A stretch of 64,000 nucleotides of DNA. Origin: Agaribacillus aureus (GTDB lineage Bacteria > Bacteroidota > Bacteroidia > Cytophagales > Cyclobacteriaceae). Shown one piece after another: positions 1 through 9,950 of the stretch. Position 1 is the first letter of the stretch. Each line of letters opens with the position of its first letter. The DNA lies in the NCBI GenBank assembly GCA_030442055.1, contig JAUJEB010000003.1:558001-622000 (forward strand), in the 5' to 3' direction. The translations under genes and the position numbers were made by a program. A model generated the notes under the pieces. That model saw nothing but the letters and a program-made list of their open reading frames with translations. It was not told where the DNA came from and made no database searches.

Positions 1-1
1 T

Positions 2-2887
2 AAAACATACGCTTCCTATGCCTGTCAAAAAAATAACAGCTCCTCTTTAAGTTTCAATACCGTCACCGCTGTTTTTGAAGACAGCGAGGCAAATCTGTGG
101 GTAGGCACTTATTCCGGTGGGCTTAACCTGATGAAGCCGGACAGGCAGGGTTTCGTCCACTACAAAAGCAACCCACGGGATATCAATTCACTAAGCAATG
201 ACAATGTTTACTGTATTGCCGAAGACAGCAAGACAAATCTATGGGTGGGTACACTGGCAGGCCTGAACTTATACAATCGGGTTACAAACGATTTTAAGCG
301 ATTTGGCGGGTTAGGTATCAGGGATATTGTGGTCACCAAGGATGATAATCTGATATTAGCCACCGGAGGAGGTGTTTTATTCTTTAACCCTTCCACGGAA
401 ACCTTTGAACATTTTTATTCGCCGAAACTAACCTCCTTCACCGTTAACAAACTAATGCTGGAGGAAGACGGAAAGTCGGTTTGGGTTTGTTCAGAGGGAG
501 GTGGGCTGGCCCTCCTCGACCTGAATAACCGCAAATATACCATCTTTACAGAGGAGGATGGGCTATCCAGTAATTTTGTGGCAAGCATAGAAGCCGACGG
601 CGAAGATATTTTTTGGATAAGCACTTTTAAGGGATTGTCCAAATTCAATAAGAAAACTAAAACATTTGAAAATTTCGGACTGGAGGAAAAACTGCCTTGC
701 TATCAGTTCCAACCCAAAGCCTCGGTGCAATTGCCTGACGGTACTATCGGGTTCGGAGGTTCCAAAGGACTGGTGGTCTTTCACCCTGACAGTATTGGGA
801 CAAGCAGAAAAAATCCTAAAATAATGCTTTCCTCTCTTAAAATCGATAACAAAGTTGTGACCGTCAACGGCCCTAATTCGCCCTTGCGGCAAAGTATCTC
901 TGAAACAGAGAAGCTATCGCTTAAATACGGGCAGAATGACTTTTCCATTGATTTTGCCGCGCTGAATTTTAACAATCCCGGCATGAATCAGTACGCCTAC
1001 ATCCTGGAAAATTATATGGATGAATGGGCATATATTGGCAATACAACCACTGTAGGTTTTACCAACCTCAATCACGGCGAATATGTGTTAAGAATCAAGA
1101 CAACCAATAACACATCAGGGGAAAATGAAAAATTCCTCGGTATCGTTATAGCCCCTCCTTTCTATGCCACCTGGTGGTTTAAAATCCTGATAGCTTTGGC
1201 GATAGCACTCTTATTTTATTCTTATAAAAAATATACTTTGATCAGTATCAAACAGAAGAACGATCTCACATTGCAAAGGATGAAGCTGAAAAGTGATGAA
1301 GAATTCAGTCAGATGCGCCTTCGGTTTTTTACCTATATATCGCACGAATTACGTACACCACTAACTTTAATTTCAGACCCGCTGCACCAATTAATGGAAA
1401 ATAAAAGAGATACCAAGGATATGCGTATTCTCAACTTAATTGACAAAAGTGTTTCGCGTCTTTTGAGATTAATTGACCAGGTACTGGACATCAAGAAATT
1501 TGAAGGAGATACTTTGAGCCTGCAGGTAGCTAAGCAAGACATCTTAAAGCGGGTAGAAGAAACAGTTGGGGCGTTTTACGAGTTTGCCCTCCAAAAAGAG
1601 ATCGCCTTCAAATTCCAAACCGATATGGATAACCTTGAGGGTTGGGTGGATGAGGATAAAATTGAAAAGATCATGTACAACCTTCTTTCCAACGCCATGA
1701 AGTTTACGCAGGAAAAGGGAGAGGTTACGGTCACTTTAAGCCAGGAAAGAGACAATGCAATTATTCAGGTAAAAGACAGCGGTATCGGCATTGCCAAAGA
1801 TCAACTATCTAAAATATTTGATGGATTTTACCGGGTGAAAACGGCAAAAACACAAACTTCCATAGGCAATGGCATCGGGCTGGCTTATGTAAAGCGCCTG
1901 GTAGAGCTGCATCACGCCACCATTTCAGTTGATAGTACCCTTGGTACAGGTTCAACCTTCACAGTGACCATACCGATCAACAAGGAGGCCTATCAAGCGA
2001 AAGAAATCGCCGAAGACAGCGCTAAAATGCCGGCTACACCAGCTGCTGAAATAAATGACAATGGTATGGGTAAGGTTTGTCTTAAGCAACATGCAAAAGA
2101 TACGCCCAGAATACTGGTGGTCGAAGATGAAACCGACATCAGAAATTATATCGTCGAGTCGCTTTCTAAAAAATTCCGGATCATACAGGCTTCCAATGGC
2201 AAGGAGGGTCTCTTTAAAGCTTTAAAATATCTTCCTGATTTGATCTTGAGCGATACCCTGATGCCCATCATGGATGGCATCGAGCTATGCCAGCAAATAA
2301 AAAGTAATGATAAAACAAGCCATATTCCATTTGTTTTTCTCAGCGCCTGGACATCTGATAACTTTAAAGTGAAGGGTTTGGAAATTGGTGCCAATGACTA
2401 TATCAAAAAACCTTTCAGTATTAAAATACTGGAATCAAAAATTGTTAACATAGTAGAAAACGGCAAAAAAATATCTGAGATATCCAAAAGAAAAATCAGC
2501 CTCATCCCGGATGACAAGAGCATAGACTCATTTGACAGTCAATTCATCAGGAAAACCCAGGAGGTACTCGAACGGAACTTTGATGATCCCGACTTTAACG
2601 CTTATACATTCAGAAAAGAAATGAATATGAGTCATTCGGTACTCTACCGGAAGCTGAAGCAATTGACGGGCAAATCATCCAATGAGTTTATCCGGTCATA
2701 CCGTCTGAAGCGCGCCGCTCAAATCATTAAACAAAACAGTGGCCTGCTCATCGCAGAAGTTTGTATTAAGAGTGGATTTAATGATCCGAAATATTTTAGT
2801 CAGTGCTTTAAGCGGGAGTATAAGCTGACACCCTCTGAATATGCGATAAAATATGCTTCCGAGGAGCAAACCCTCAGCATGCCATAA
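2..2887 (+). CDS. Hybrid two-component system sensor/regulator (HTCS), 5' end outside window
   Basis: One-protein two-component system that senses a periplasmic oligosaccharide and activates PUL genes. The frame is open from base 2 with propeller-type sequence (LWVGTYSGGL) before the first Met at 131, so the true start lies left of the window. Numbering from that Met: Reg_prop beta-propeller repeats to about 235 (LWVGT, FWIST), Y_Y_Y domain about 270-340, one membrane segment about 347-368, HisKA with the phospho-acceptor His405 in SHELRTP, HATPase with an N-box (NLLSNAMKF) and glycine boxes (DSGIGIA, GNGIGLAY), receiver domain about 655-770 with Asp708 in LSDTLMPIMDG, and an AraC-type HTH about 800-905. 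All key residues are present, so it should be active. It converges with the beta-helix gene and is the only regulator next to the STN-less SusCD genes, which are its inferred targets. Confidence 0.95.
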   Translation, partial: KTYASYACQKNNSSSLSFNTVTAVFEDSEANLWVGTYSGGLNLMKPDRQGFVHYKSNPRDINSLSNDNVYCIAEDSKTNLWVGTLAGLNLYNRVTNDFKRFGGLGIRDIVVTKDDNLILATGGGVLFFNPSTETFEHFYSPKLTSFTVNKLMLEEDGKSVWVCSEGGGLALLDLNNRKYTIFTEEDGLSSNFVASIEADGEDIFWISTFKGLSKFNKKTKTFENFGLEEKLPCYQFQPKASVQLPDGTIGFGGSKGLVVFHPDSIGTSRKNPKIMLSSLKIDNKVVTVNGPNSPLRQSISETEKLSLKYGQNDFSIDFAALNFNNPGMNQYAYILENYMDEWAYIGNTTTVGFTNLNHGEYVLRIKTTNNTSGENEKFLGIVIAPPFYATWWFKILIALAIALLFYSYKKYTLISIKQKNDLTLQRMKLKSDEEFSQMRLRFFTYISHELRTPLTLISDPLHQLMENKRDTKDMRILNLIDKSVSRLLRLIDQVLDIKKFEGDTLSLQVAKQDILKRVEETVGAFYEFALQKEIAFKFQTDMDNLEGWVDEDKIEKIMYNLLSNAMKFTQEKGEVTVTLSQERDNAIIQVKDSGIGIAKDQLSKIFDGFYRVKTAKTQTSIGNGIGLAYVKRLVELHHATISVDSTLGTGSTFTVTIPINKEAYQAKEIAEDSAKMPATPAAEINDNGMGKVCLKQHAKDTPRILVVEDETDIRNYIVESLSKKFRIIQASNGKEGLFKALKYLPDLILSDTLMPIMDGIELCQQIKSNDKTSHIPFVFLSAWTSDNFKVKGLEIGANDYIKKPFSIKILESKIVNIVENGKKISEISKRKISLIPDDKSIDSFDSQFIRKTQEVLERNFDDPDFNAYTFRKEMNMSHSVLYRKLKQLTGKSSNEFIRSYRLKRAAQIIKQNSGLLIAEVCIKSGFNDPKYFSQCFKREYKLTPSEYAIKYASEEQTLSMP

Positions 2888-3002
2888 AGCCTTGAACGGC
2901 TTCCATTCCCAATTAAGAGCATTTGCAAAAGGTAATCTGCCTCCAGGATTAGGTTGTTTCCACTATTGAATAGGCAAATCAGATATTTTCATTAGCTATA
3001 AA

Positions 3003-3042
3003 AAAACCCAAAACAAGATGTCGCCAGCTTATTCCGGGTTTT
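3003..3042. terminator. Weak inverted repeat between convergent genes
   Basis: Arms AAAACCC (3003-3009) and GGGTTTT (3036-3042) flank a 26-base loop in the gap between the HTCS and the convergent beta-helix gene. A/T runs lie on the outer sides of both arms, so it could act in both directions. The stem is short and the loop long, so this is only a candidate. Confidence 0.3.
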
Positions 3043-3061
3043 AATATATTAAGCTGTATTT

Positions 3062-6000
3062 CTATTTAATGAGGAGCGTCTCATTGATCACGCTTTGGTC
3101 CCCAATTATTCTAATAATCAACAATTGGTTAGCCGAATGACCAAGTATCTCCTTCTTGCCTACCAGCATGGTTTCTTCTCCATTTAGCGGCCTTTCAAAC
3201 AGCACCTTCCCTTCCAGACTGAGTATCATAAACCGGTTATATGCCTTGGGATCCAGAAACTTTACAGTCAACTGATCCGTATTCAATGGATTTGGAAAGA
3301 AAAAGAATCCCCGATCGCGGATATTTTCTTCAACGCGCTTCTCCACTTTTTCGCCGGCAATCCTCGCGTGCTGGGATTGTTGACCCGGTAAAGTACAAGG
3401 TCTGATCAATTTCCAAACGGTTGTTAACCCTGGCTCCTGCCCTGCCGAGGCATACCATTGATTTACATATAAATGGTTTTGGTGAAGGACCTCCGTACCG
3501 GGGTTTTCATAAACTATATGGTTTCCCCAGGTCGGCACATTTTCAGTACAGGCTGAAGGATCAGCACTCAGGGAACTTGCCGAACAAGGCCCTATATATT
3601 CCCAGACGGGATCGACGCCAGGCTCCATTCCCGGCTCAACGTACCACTTACTTCTATATAGAATATCACTGTGAATAACCTCTGTGCCAGTAATTTGGTA
3701 GATATTGGCTGGATTCCATCTGGGTGTATCAAAGCAGTCCGGTTTGGAAGCTCCGCAATAACCGGTCAGTTCCCAGGGTCCGTATGGTGTATCGGGTGTT
3801 GTGCCATGCGCATAATATTTGCTCACGAATAGCCGACCATTATATCTGACGGCAATCCCTGCATGGTCATAAATCGTGGTGGCGTCCCATTCCTGTGCAT
3901 TGGCGCAATTGGAAGGTACTTTTTCTATCTCCACCAAATTAAGGTCGAAATTGCCAACGTCGAAAAAGAGCTGCATTACATGGTCTCCCTCCGACAAAGC
4001 CACATCGGAAATTAATGCCACATTGGACCAGGACTGGGTTGGGGGGATATTCACCGGTCCGGTAATATCAACGCCATCGACCTCTACGTGTAAAGTGCCC
4101 GTCTCCCCCTGGTTATTTACCCTGAAGTGGAAGTAATAATCGCTCGTCTCATTTACATGAACAGTATACTCCAGCCATTCACCATCTTCGATATCTGTGA
4201 CATTGTAGTACCCTCCGGCATCCTGGGTGCCCATAACATCCACGTCATCGCTGCGATAGGATCCTCCGGTATTCCCATTTGAGGTATCATGGAAGGCCAC
4301 GCCATTTTTGCCCATATCGTAATCCTCGGCCTCAATCATTCCGGGAATTGCCAGCGGATTGCCACCAAAAGATGCCTGGATAGGGTTAGTCTTTCGCAAC
4401 CATATCCGCGTAACCTGCCAATTTGGATCCACGCCGCCACCATCTGAGAACTCCAGGGATAACTTTCCATCGGTAACGTCGGTGACAAAATCCCTGTTAA
4501 AGAAAACGCCGGGTTGTGTATCGATATCCGTAAGCTGCGTCACGCCTTCGGCCTTGACAATCATATCATCGTGGGCATGTGTTCTATCTCCAAAAGTAAA
4601 AAGCACATGCCAGGTTCCATAATCTACCTCCGTCTCGAATGTGGCTGGTGAAGATGAAAAAACAAAATCGCGATTAATATGATTCACGCCTCCCGAGGTC
4701 CCGCGGTCTCTGGAATCAAGGTTAGTGGTATCTACCCAGCCAAATTTTCCGGCAGTAATATGAGATATGCCGGTATAACCATCAAATACAGTCGAGGTGG
4801 GTGTACCCACATCGAATTTGTATTCTGTTTCTTCTGATTTCCTGAAAAGCCGGTTTGCGGGTATTGTCCCTTTGGATATCCCGGGGCCTTCCCAATTCAC
4901 GCCTAGTACGTTTCCGCCGGTTCTTTCAAAATAAGTGACTTTGATACGATGCTTTCCTTTTTTCAAACAAATGGTGCCCGACCTTTCCTGGTCACTGTGA
5001 AGACCGTCGTTATTTACGATGACAGAAGTGCCAATAAATAAACGGGAGCCATCATCTGAGTTTGTATAAAATGTGTATTCGCCATCTGCTGGAATGTCAA
5101 TAAAACCCTCAAATACAAATGCGAAGTGATCGTCCCGGTTTTTAGGGCTAATATCAAACGTAGCCACATCTCCTGATTCCACCACTGCCAGCTTATTGAA
5201 ATTTGGAAGCTTGTCCCAGGATCCATGATAATACTTATAATTTAAACCGGGCACAGCATTCGATGGGGTTTCGGGATCTTTTGAATGGGCACACCTGGTA
5301 CATGGCACCGTGTTGACCACCATTTTACCTGTATTATAATACAGTCGATCATTGATAGTATTAAAATCATAGGGATCATTGGTATGTGAATCCTGATCGA
5401 TAAAGCGGTTTTTAATGTTTCTTCTATATGCGTTCTTGTCCGGCATCCCGCACCTGTATTCATCCTGGTACAGACCAATGTTGTTAAAGGGAATGTTTGG
5501 TGCGTAGGCCGGGCGCGGGCTCTTAAAGCTAAAATTCATGACACCCGGATCAACGAACAGGTCGAGACCGATGGTCCTGCTGTCTCGTATCGCCACCGTT
5601 GGTCCGCCCAGGATATCTGTGTTGTTGCTATAAAAAAGGTTTTCATAGAACCTGCATTCATAGGCATTCATCTTGTCATTGGCGTCATATTTGTTGAATA
5701 CGGTATTCATAAAAGGATAGCGGTCACGCCAAAATTGCTCTACGCGACTATTCCAGTTATCAGCGGTCAGACCGTTTTCCCATCCCGGAATACCAATAGC
5801 TTTCAGCATCCGTCCCAGGTAATTGGCCTTGGTGTTTGACATGGGGTCGTTAATCAAAAAATTAATGGCAGAATTGTAGCCCGCACTGCCACCATCTCCC
5901 TGCCGTATTCCCCTGTAGCATTCCATAACCACATTTTTTGTAATGGTATGGCCACCTCCTTTATTCATTTTAATGGCTTCCCAACCGCCCTTATAAACGA

Positions 6001-7600
6001 CATTTTCAGTAACGATTTCTCCGCCGTCATAGTCATCTGAGAAAAAAGCCGCCCGCCCCAGCAATTTAGGAACACTCATGATATGATGTACAAAGTTGTG
6101 CTTAATGACATTGCCGTAGCTCCATACATTTGCCCCGGTATAAAAGGCGCCGCCGTCGCCTTCTTCAATGCCTACATTGAAGACTTCGTTTAAAGATATT
6201 TCATGGTCAAAACCGGCATGGGTCACCGGTTGGCCGTTCATATTGTGAATTAAATTGTTCTTAAATTTATTGCCGGCGCCATTCATACCACAGGCCTTCC
6301 CGTAAAAGTCTTTGGAATGAATTTGGGTAAAATGGCAGTTCTCTATATAATTATTGCCATATTCGATTGAATTAGCGGTAAATGCCCCGCCATATAATCG
6401 TGTGGCATTGGGAATGTCGTAAAAGTCACAACTCAAAGCGCCACAATTCCTGGCATTATGCCAAATATTAAATGCCAAAACCGGGGCAGCGATATAACGG
6501 AAAGTAACGCCTGCCACAAAACAATGGCTACTGTTACCGTCAATATTTATCGCACCGTCACCATTGACACCTTTTCCTATACCTTGTATGGTCATTCTTT
6601 TAATATTGATATAATTGCCGCCATTGATATCAAAACACTGGGGTCCAGCCCATACCCCTATTTCAGAGGTACTGTCGATCGGTTGAATTGGCCATAAATA
6701 CAGTTTATTGTCAAGATTGTCAAAATACCATTCTCCCGGCTCATCTAATTCACATAGTAAATGGAATGCGAATAACCTGTTGGGACTGGAACCCCTGTTT
6801 CGAATGCCATATCTTGATCCATCCATCAGCCGTATAGCGCCATTGCTGCCCACGGAATGAATTCGGCGGGTCTCTTTGTTCCAATCTGCCGACACATAGC
6901 CTCTGATCTGAGCTTTTTTTATCCTGTTGAGTTCGATATTCCATTTATTGCCATCAATACTCTCGCTAAGCTTAAACTGGGCTCCCTTGGGATCGGTCTC
7001 TGTCCCAGGGGTATTAATGGTTTCCAAACCAGGGACTATGGAAGCATTATTAATATGTGCGAAACCCAGATTGGGAAACCGTGATATTGTCAACATCCTG
7101 TCATTCATGGACATTTGTGAAGTAGTTTTCTTCAACAGGTCTATCAGGTCAACATCTGTTACTGTCTGGGCGTAAACCTGGCCTTGCGCCCTGAAGTGTA
7201 ATTTATTGAGCGAGGAAGGATCGGTAACAACTTTGAAGCTGTCCGCTTCAACAAATTTGCTCCCGTCGAAAATCACCTGCTCACCCGGATAACCACTGTA
7301 AGTGATTGGATTGTTGGCTTCACCCGAGTCCTGCGGGCCCAAATGGCAGGTTGCGGTTAAAGGATATCTGCCCCCTCGGATCCAGACAGTGATGCCTCCT
7401 GAAGGAATACCCGAAGAGGCTTTTATGCTTCTGATCTTGTCCCGGGCACCGATTAAGGTAGCCAACGGCGCATTGATCGAGCCGCTGTCATTGTCGTCGC
7501 CATCTACGGCCACATACAATTCAGTCTGGGCTTGAACAAACGCGGTACTTGCCAGAAAAAAACAGAGCATAAGCCATAAGATATTTGTAGAATGTTTCAT
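3062..7600 (-). CDS. Secreted multidomain right-handed beta-helix protein (GH141-like) with PA14, malectin-like, CBM6-like and three CBM5/12-like modules and a T9SS tail
   Basis: Predicted extracellular polysaccharide-active protein of 1512 residues, about twice the length of a lone beta-helix enzyme. A signal peptide ends near FVQAQ (residue 25). Residues about 27-760 have the N-terminal pattern of GH141/DUF1565-type parallel beta-helix proteins (LYVAVDGDDNDSG, VWIRGGRYPL) followed by many Asn/Gly-rich coils. Then come PA14 (about 780-918, with SDDGSRLFI), a malectin-like module (926-1070), a CBM6-like module (1081-1223, starting IEAEDYD), three modules of about 50 residues that resemble CBM5/12 (1231-1281, 1287-1340, 1345-1400; each with a central Tyr/Trp pair and a closing Cys), and a type IX secretion sorting domain from FPNPLN (1432-1512). 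GH141 members include alpha-L-fucosidase and xylanase, so the reaction is not fixed. It is the last gene of the HTCS-linked PUL. GH141 is inferred from overall pattern; GH120 or a lyase-like beta-helix are alternatives. Confidence 0.75.
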   Translation of the reverse strand: MKHSTNILWLMLCFFLASTAFVQAQTELYVAVDGDDNDSGSINAPLATLIGARDKIRSIKASSGIPSGGITVWIRGGRYPLTATCHLGPQDSGEANNPITYSGYPGEQVIFDGSKFVEADSFKVVTDPSSLNKLHFRAQGQVYAQTVTDVDLIDLLKKTTSQMSMNDRMLTISRFPNLGFAHINNASIVPGLETINTPGTETDPKGAQFKLSESIDGNKWNIELNRIKKAQIRGYVSADWNKETRRIHSVGSNGAIRLMDGSRYGIRNRGSSPNRLFAFHLLCELDEPGEWYFDNLDNKLYLWPIQPIDSTSEIGVWAGPQCFDINGGNYINIKRMTIQGIGKGVNGDGAINIDGNSSHCFVAGVTFRYIAAPVLAFNIWHNARNCGALSCDFYDIPNATRLYGGAFTANSIEYGNNYIENCHFTQIHSKDFYGKACGMNGAGNKFKNNLIHNMNGQPVTHAGFDHEISLNEVFNVGIEEGDGGAFYTGANVWSYGNVIKHNFVHHIMSVPKLLGRAAFFSDDYDGGEIVTENVVYKGGWEAIKMNKGGGHTITKNVVMECYRGIRQGDGGSAGYNSAINFLINDPMSNTKANYLGRMLKAIGIPGWENGLTADNWNSRVEQFWRDRYPFMNTVFNKYDANDKMNAYECRFYENLFYSNNTDILGGPTVAIRDSRTIGLDLFVDPGVMNFSFKSPRPAYAPNIPFNNIGLYQDEYRCGMPDKNAYRRNIKNRFIDQDSHTNDPYDFNTINDRLYYNTGKMVVNTVPCTRCAHSKDPETPSNAVPGLNYKYYHGSWDKLPNFNKLAVVESGDVATFDISPKNRDDHFAFVFEGFIDIPADGEYTFYTNSDDGSRLFIGTSVIVNNDGLHSDQERSGTICLKKGKHRIKVTYFERTGGNVLGVNWEGPGISKGTIPANRLFRKSEETEYKFDVGTPTSTVFDGYTGISHITAGKFGWVDTTNLDSRDRGTSGGVNHINRDFVFSSSPATFETEVDYGTWHVLFTFGDRTHAHDDMIVKAEGVTQLTDIDTQPGVFFNRDFVTDVTDGKLSLEFSDGGGVDPNWQVTRIWLRKTNPIQASFGGNPLAIPGMIEAEDYDMGKNGVAFHDTSNGNTGGSYRSDDVDVMGTQDAGGYYNVTDIEDGEWLEYTVHVNETSDYYFHFRVNNQGETGTLHVEVDGVDITGPVNIPPTQSWSNVALISDVALSEGDHVMQLFFDVGNFDLNLVEIEKVPSNCANAQEWDATTIYDHAGIAVRYNGRLFVSKYYAHGTTPDTPYGPWELTGYCGASKPDCFDTPRWNPANIYQITGTEVIHSDILYRSKWYVEPGMEPGVDPVWEYIGPCSASSLSADPSACTENVPTWGNHIVYENPGTEVLHQNHLYVNQWYASAGQEPGLTTVWKLIRPCTLPGQQSQHARIAGEKVEKRVEENIRDRGFFFFPNPLNTDQLTVKFLDPKAYNRFMILSLEGKVLFERPLNGEETMLVGKKEILGHSANQLLIIRIIGDQSVINETLLIK

Positions 7601-7765
7601 AGCTGCATTTGCATTTTAATGTGGATAATAATTTATGCTTTGATCTAAAAAGGAAACCTGATAAAGCTATCGATCCGTTTTTATTCGGAGGTTTACGGAT
7701 GTCTCTTTTTATTCAATATTTTGTTCGTCGTTTTTAGGGATAGAATGTGTTGAAGTACAGGGTAG

Positions 7766-7782
7766 ATAAATTGTTCAGTGGG
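7766..7782 (-). promoter_or_regulatory. Candidate operator upstream of the beta-helix gene
   Basis: Reads CCCACTGAACAATTTAT on the minus strand, about 165 bases before the start codon at 7600. The same 12 bases TGAACAATTTAT, with CCC at the same spacing, occur upstream of the FISUMP gene at 21973-21989. Further CCC triplets follow about 20 and 43 bases downstream, suggesting a loose direct repeat with a two-helical-turn period as expected for an AraC-type HTCS site. Binding by the HTCS is inference. The rest of the gap 7601-8000 holds the 7925-7973 hairpin and nothing else recognised. Confidence 0.35.
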
Positions 7783-7924
7783 ATTTTTTTAGCATTGGAT
7801 AAATGGTTAAAACCATTTCAGAAGCCCTGAAAAGCCGGTTTTACATCACGCCTAATATGATTCAAGGGCGGCGTACCCTGCAAAACCCTATTTCATACAA
7901 ATAAGCCAACAAAAATTCGATGGT

Positions 7925-7973
7925 AGCGAACAAGGAGGTATTAAAGGTCCCCAATCAAACCTCCCTGCTCGCT
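7925..7973 (-). terminator. Hairpin terminator after the small exported protein gene
   Basis: Arms AGCGAACAAGGAGGT (7925-7939) and ACCTCCCTGCTCGCT (7959-7973) pair over 15 bases with two G-U pairs and a 19-base loop. On the minus strand it starts 28 bases after the stop codon of the 8001-8438 gene and is followed by a short T run (GAATTTTTG). It probably separates that gene from the beta-helix gene. Confidence 0.55.
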
Positions 7974-8000
7974 TTAATCATTCAAAAGATTACCGGATCA

Positions 8001-8438
8001 TTAAAACTGGTCATAAACAACACTTATTTCGGCCGTAAAACCCTGGTTAAAGGGCCCTCCAATCGTTTCCACATATAGTGTTCCTGAAAAAAAACTCAGG
8101 TTATTAGGGTCACTTCCCACCAAACGTAAATCGCCGGTTCCCGGCAGCTGGGTTATTGTTACCTGCCCGCCGGAAAAAATCGGATCAAGTACAAAGTAGT
8201 AATAACTGATAACGTAGTCCGGGCACCGTATGGCGTCGTCGGTCCAGTTATTTGCCGCTACTAAACTCACAGCGGTTGTTTGCATACCATTGGTACAAAA
8301 CGCTTCTCCGGTATTGGATGGCTGAATCTCAGTTGAAGACGTTTTTGAATCATTTTCTGGAGCTGGTCCTAGGGCATTGGTTTGAGCGTAAGTGCTGTAG
8401 CCGATGAAAAGACACAGCAAAAAAAACAAGTTTTTCAT
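8001..8438 (-). CDS. Small exported protein of unknown function
   Basis: 145 residues with a clear signal peptide (hydrophobic core, cleavage near YAQT at about residue 19). The mature part is about 125 residues, acidic and Ser/Thr-rich at its start, with two cysteines (in EAFCTNG and IRCPDY) that could form a disulfide, and beta-rich sequence in the second half (GQVTITQLPGTGDLRLVG). No family was recognised and there is no T9SS tail or lipobox. It lies between the DUF1735-like lipoprotein and the beta-helix gene, with its own A/T-rich leader and a terminator hairpin, so it may be a separate transcript. Confidence 0.7.
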   Translation of the reverse strand: MKNLFFLLCLFIGYSTYAQTNALGPAPENDSKTSSTEIQPSNTGEAFCTNGMQTTAVSLVAANNWTDDAIRCPDYVISYYYFVLDPIFSGGQVTITQLPGTGDLRLVGSDPNNLSFFSGTLYVETIGGPFNQGFTAEISVVYDQF

Positions 8439-8685
8439 TGTAGAAAAATTTAAAAATTAAAAATTAGTTAAAAAGTGATTTTTTTCTTTGGGCCGGGCGT
8501 GCACTCCCGATTTCCATAGCTGAAAAAATCAAGTAAAAGAGCTTTACTCCAATTAGAGTTTTATTTATAATTTGAGTTATTGTCAGGTACCGTTAGCCAT
8601 TATCCCAGCTGTCTTAGCATGCTGTAACACTTCCGCCATTGCCATAACCGGGGGCGTAATAGCATAAAAATCCTTTCTGATTTAA

Positions 8686-8946
8686 TTATATCCCTACATA
8701 CATGTTTTTGCTCCAGAGATTTAGGGGGTAATAGCTGGTCTTGTTCTGGACTTGTAAGGCAATTTTGTTATTGTGATTTAATAGTTTTTCAATGATCCAG
8801 GTTGTTACTGTTAAATACTGGTCTGTTGCCGGTTCAATCATTTTCATTGTTTTTTGAGGACAGAAGGGGTTTACTGAAGAAATTGATGTGACACCCTCAG
8901 TAAACCCATTGCCGGTAAAAATTTGCACTTCTGTCTTAACATCCAT
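8686..8946 (-). CDS. Doubtful 86-residue ORF
   Basis: An ATG-started frame in the 575-base gap 8439-9013. The codons look usable and the frame is open for a few codons before the ATG (stop TAA at about 8973), but there is no signal peptide, recognisable domain or ribosome binding site. The reading frame includes PFCPQK and ends WSKNMYVGI. It could be a small cytosolic protein, a fragment of a lost gene or chance. Nothing else was recognised in this gap; the stretch 8460-8680 is an A/T-rich leader for the 8001-8438 gene. Confidence 0.2.
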   Translation of the reverse strand: MDVKTEVQIFTGNGFTEGVTSISSVNPFCPQKTMKMIEPATDQYLTVTTWIIEKLLNHNNKIALQVQNKTSYYPLNLWSKNMYVGI

Positions 8947-9013
8947 AGCATTCCAAAAAGCGGTTTTTTATAACCGTAGTACAAAAAAATCACTTTCCAT
9001 GCCGGCAGACCGT

Positions 9014-9925
9014 TTAGTTTCCGGGGAATCCATCCCACCGCCATTCATCAATGCCATCTCTGACCCGATTCCGGAATGTGAGCGTCTCTTCAACTTCAAA
9101 ATTGCGACCGTCGAAACTGTATTTATAGCTTAAGGTAAACCTCCTCTTTACCGGGTTCCAGGTACTCTTTCCATTAGGCTCCACCTGATAAATGGACGAA
9201 GGATCTGCGATTACATTCACAGAATTGTCCTCGCTATTTACCTTCAGCTTCATAAAGTACCCTGCACCACCACGTGTTCCTATACCATCGACTGTTACCG
9301 AGTCCATCATGATCGATTTCAGCGAACGCAATGGTGTTTTGGGGCCATCCAGGGTATCACCGTAGACATACACCGTATCAAGGACATTTAATCCGGGCAA
9401 AAACTCCTTCACAGAACCGACCTGGTAGAAGTTACCTTCAAATGTATTCATCAATTTTAATGGTATGATCGTTGTTTCATGATCAGTCAAAATGGAATCT
9501 CCGGCAGCCGAGGTAATTCTAAAAGGAAGCGCATAATGAAAATCCTTGAGCAAAGTATCCGCAGCTAACTTCAAAGAGTCAAATTGAATGGATACCAATC
9601 CCTGAAAGGAGCCCTCCGGAATGACGATCTCTTCGGGATCGCTTAGGGTAAAATAATCGCTCGGTAGCGGTGTATAGCTAGTCTCATTGAGTACCTCGTT
9701 ATCTAAGGTAAATGTCACCCTTCGCTCTGTGGTATTGGTTCTGACACCTCCCAGGTAAACACCCACTTTGATGGTCAGGCCTTCACCTGAAACTATTGAT
9801 CTGGGTAGCACGTCTTTCGGAAAATACACATTGGTGTACCCGGCCGTGTCAACAACATAATCCTCATATTCCTCACAAGAAAACAGGATCAGTGCTATGA
9901 TGGACAATAAGTAATATCGTTTCAT
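9014..9925 (-). CDS. DUF1735-like PUL lipoprotein (putative surface glycan-binding protein)
   Basis: 303 residues if started at Met 9925, which gives a clean lipoprotein signal (MKRYYLL...LILFSC, Cys17); the longer frame to 9976 would add 17 residues and bury the signal, so the shorter start is preferred. The sequence after the Cys (NVYFPKD, EGLTIKVGVYLGG, repeated beta strands, then a YQVGSVKEF segment) resembles BT_3987-like/DUF1735 proteins, which commonly follow susD and sit on the cell surface. It starts 25 bases after the susD stop, so it is probably in the same operon. A glycan-binding role is inferred from family and position. Confidence 0.75.
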   Translation of the reverse strand: MKRYYLLSIIALILFSCEEYEDYVVDTAGYTNVYFPKDVLPRSIVSGEGLTIKVGVYLGGVRTNTTERRVTFTLDNEVLNETSYTPLPSDYFTLSDPEEIVIPEGSFQGLVSIQFDSLKLAADTLLKDFHYALPFRITSAAGDSILTDHETTIIPLKLMNTFEGNFYQVGSVKEFLPGLNVLDTVYVYGDTLDGPKTPLRSLKSIMMDSVTVDGIGTRGGAGYFMKLKVNSEDNSVNVIADPSSIYQVEPNGKSTWNPVKRRFTLSYKYSFDGRNFEVEETLTFRNRVRDGIDEWRWDGFPGN

Positions 9926-9950
9926 TTGGTAAAAATTTAAAAATGTAGAA

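Noticed and set aside
3421-4000. Repeat array in the beta-helix gene 3' part as a possible DNA repeat
   Set aside because: The similarity is at protein level between three binding modules; the DNA copies are diverged.
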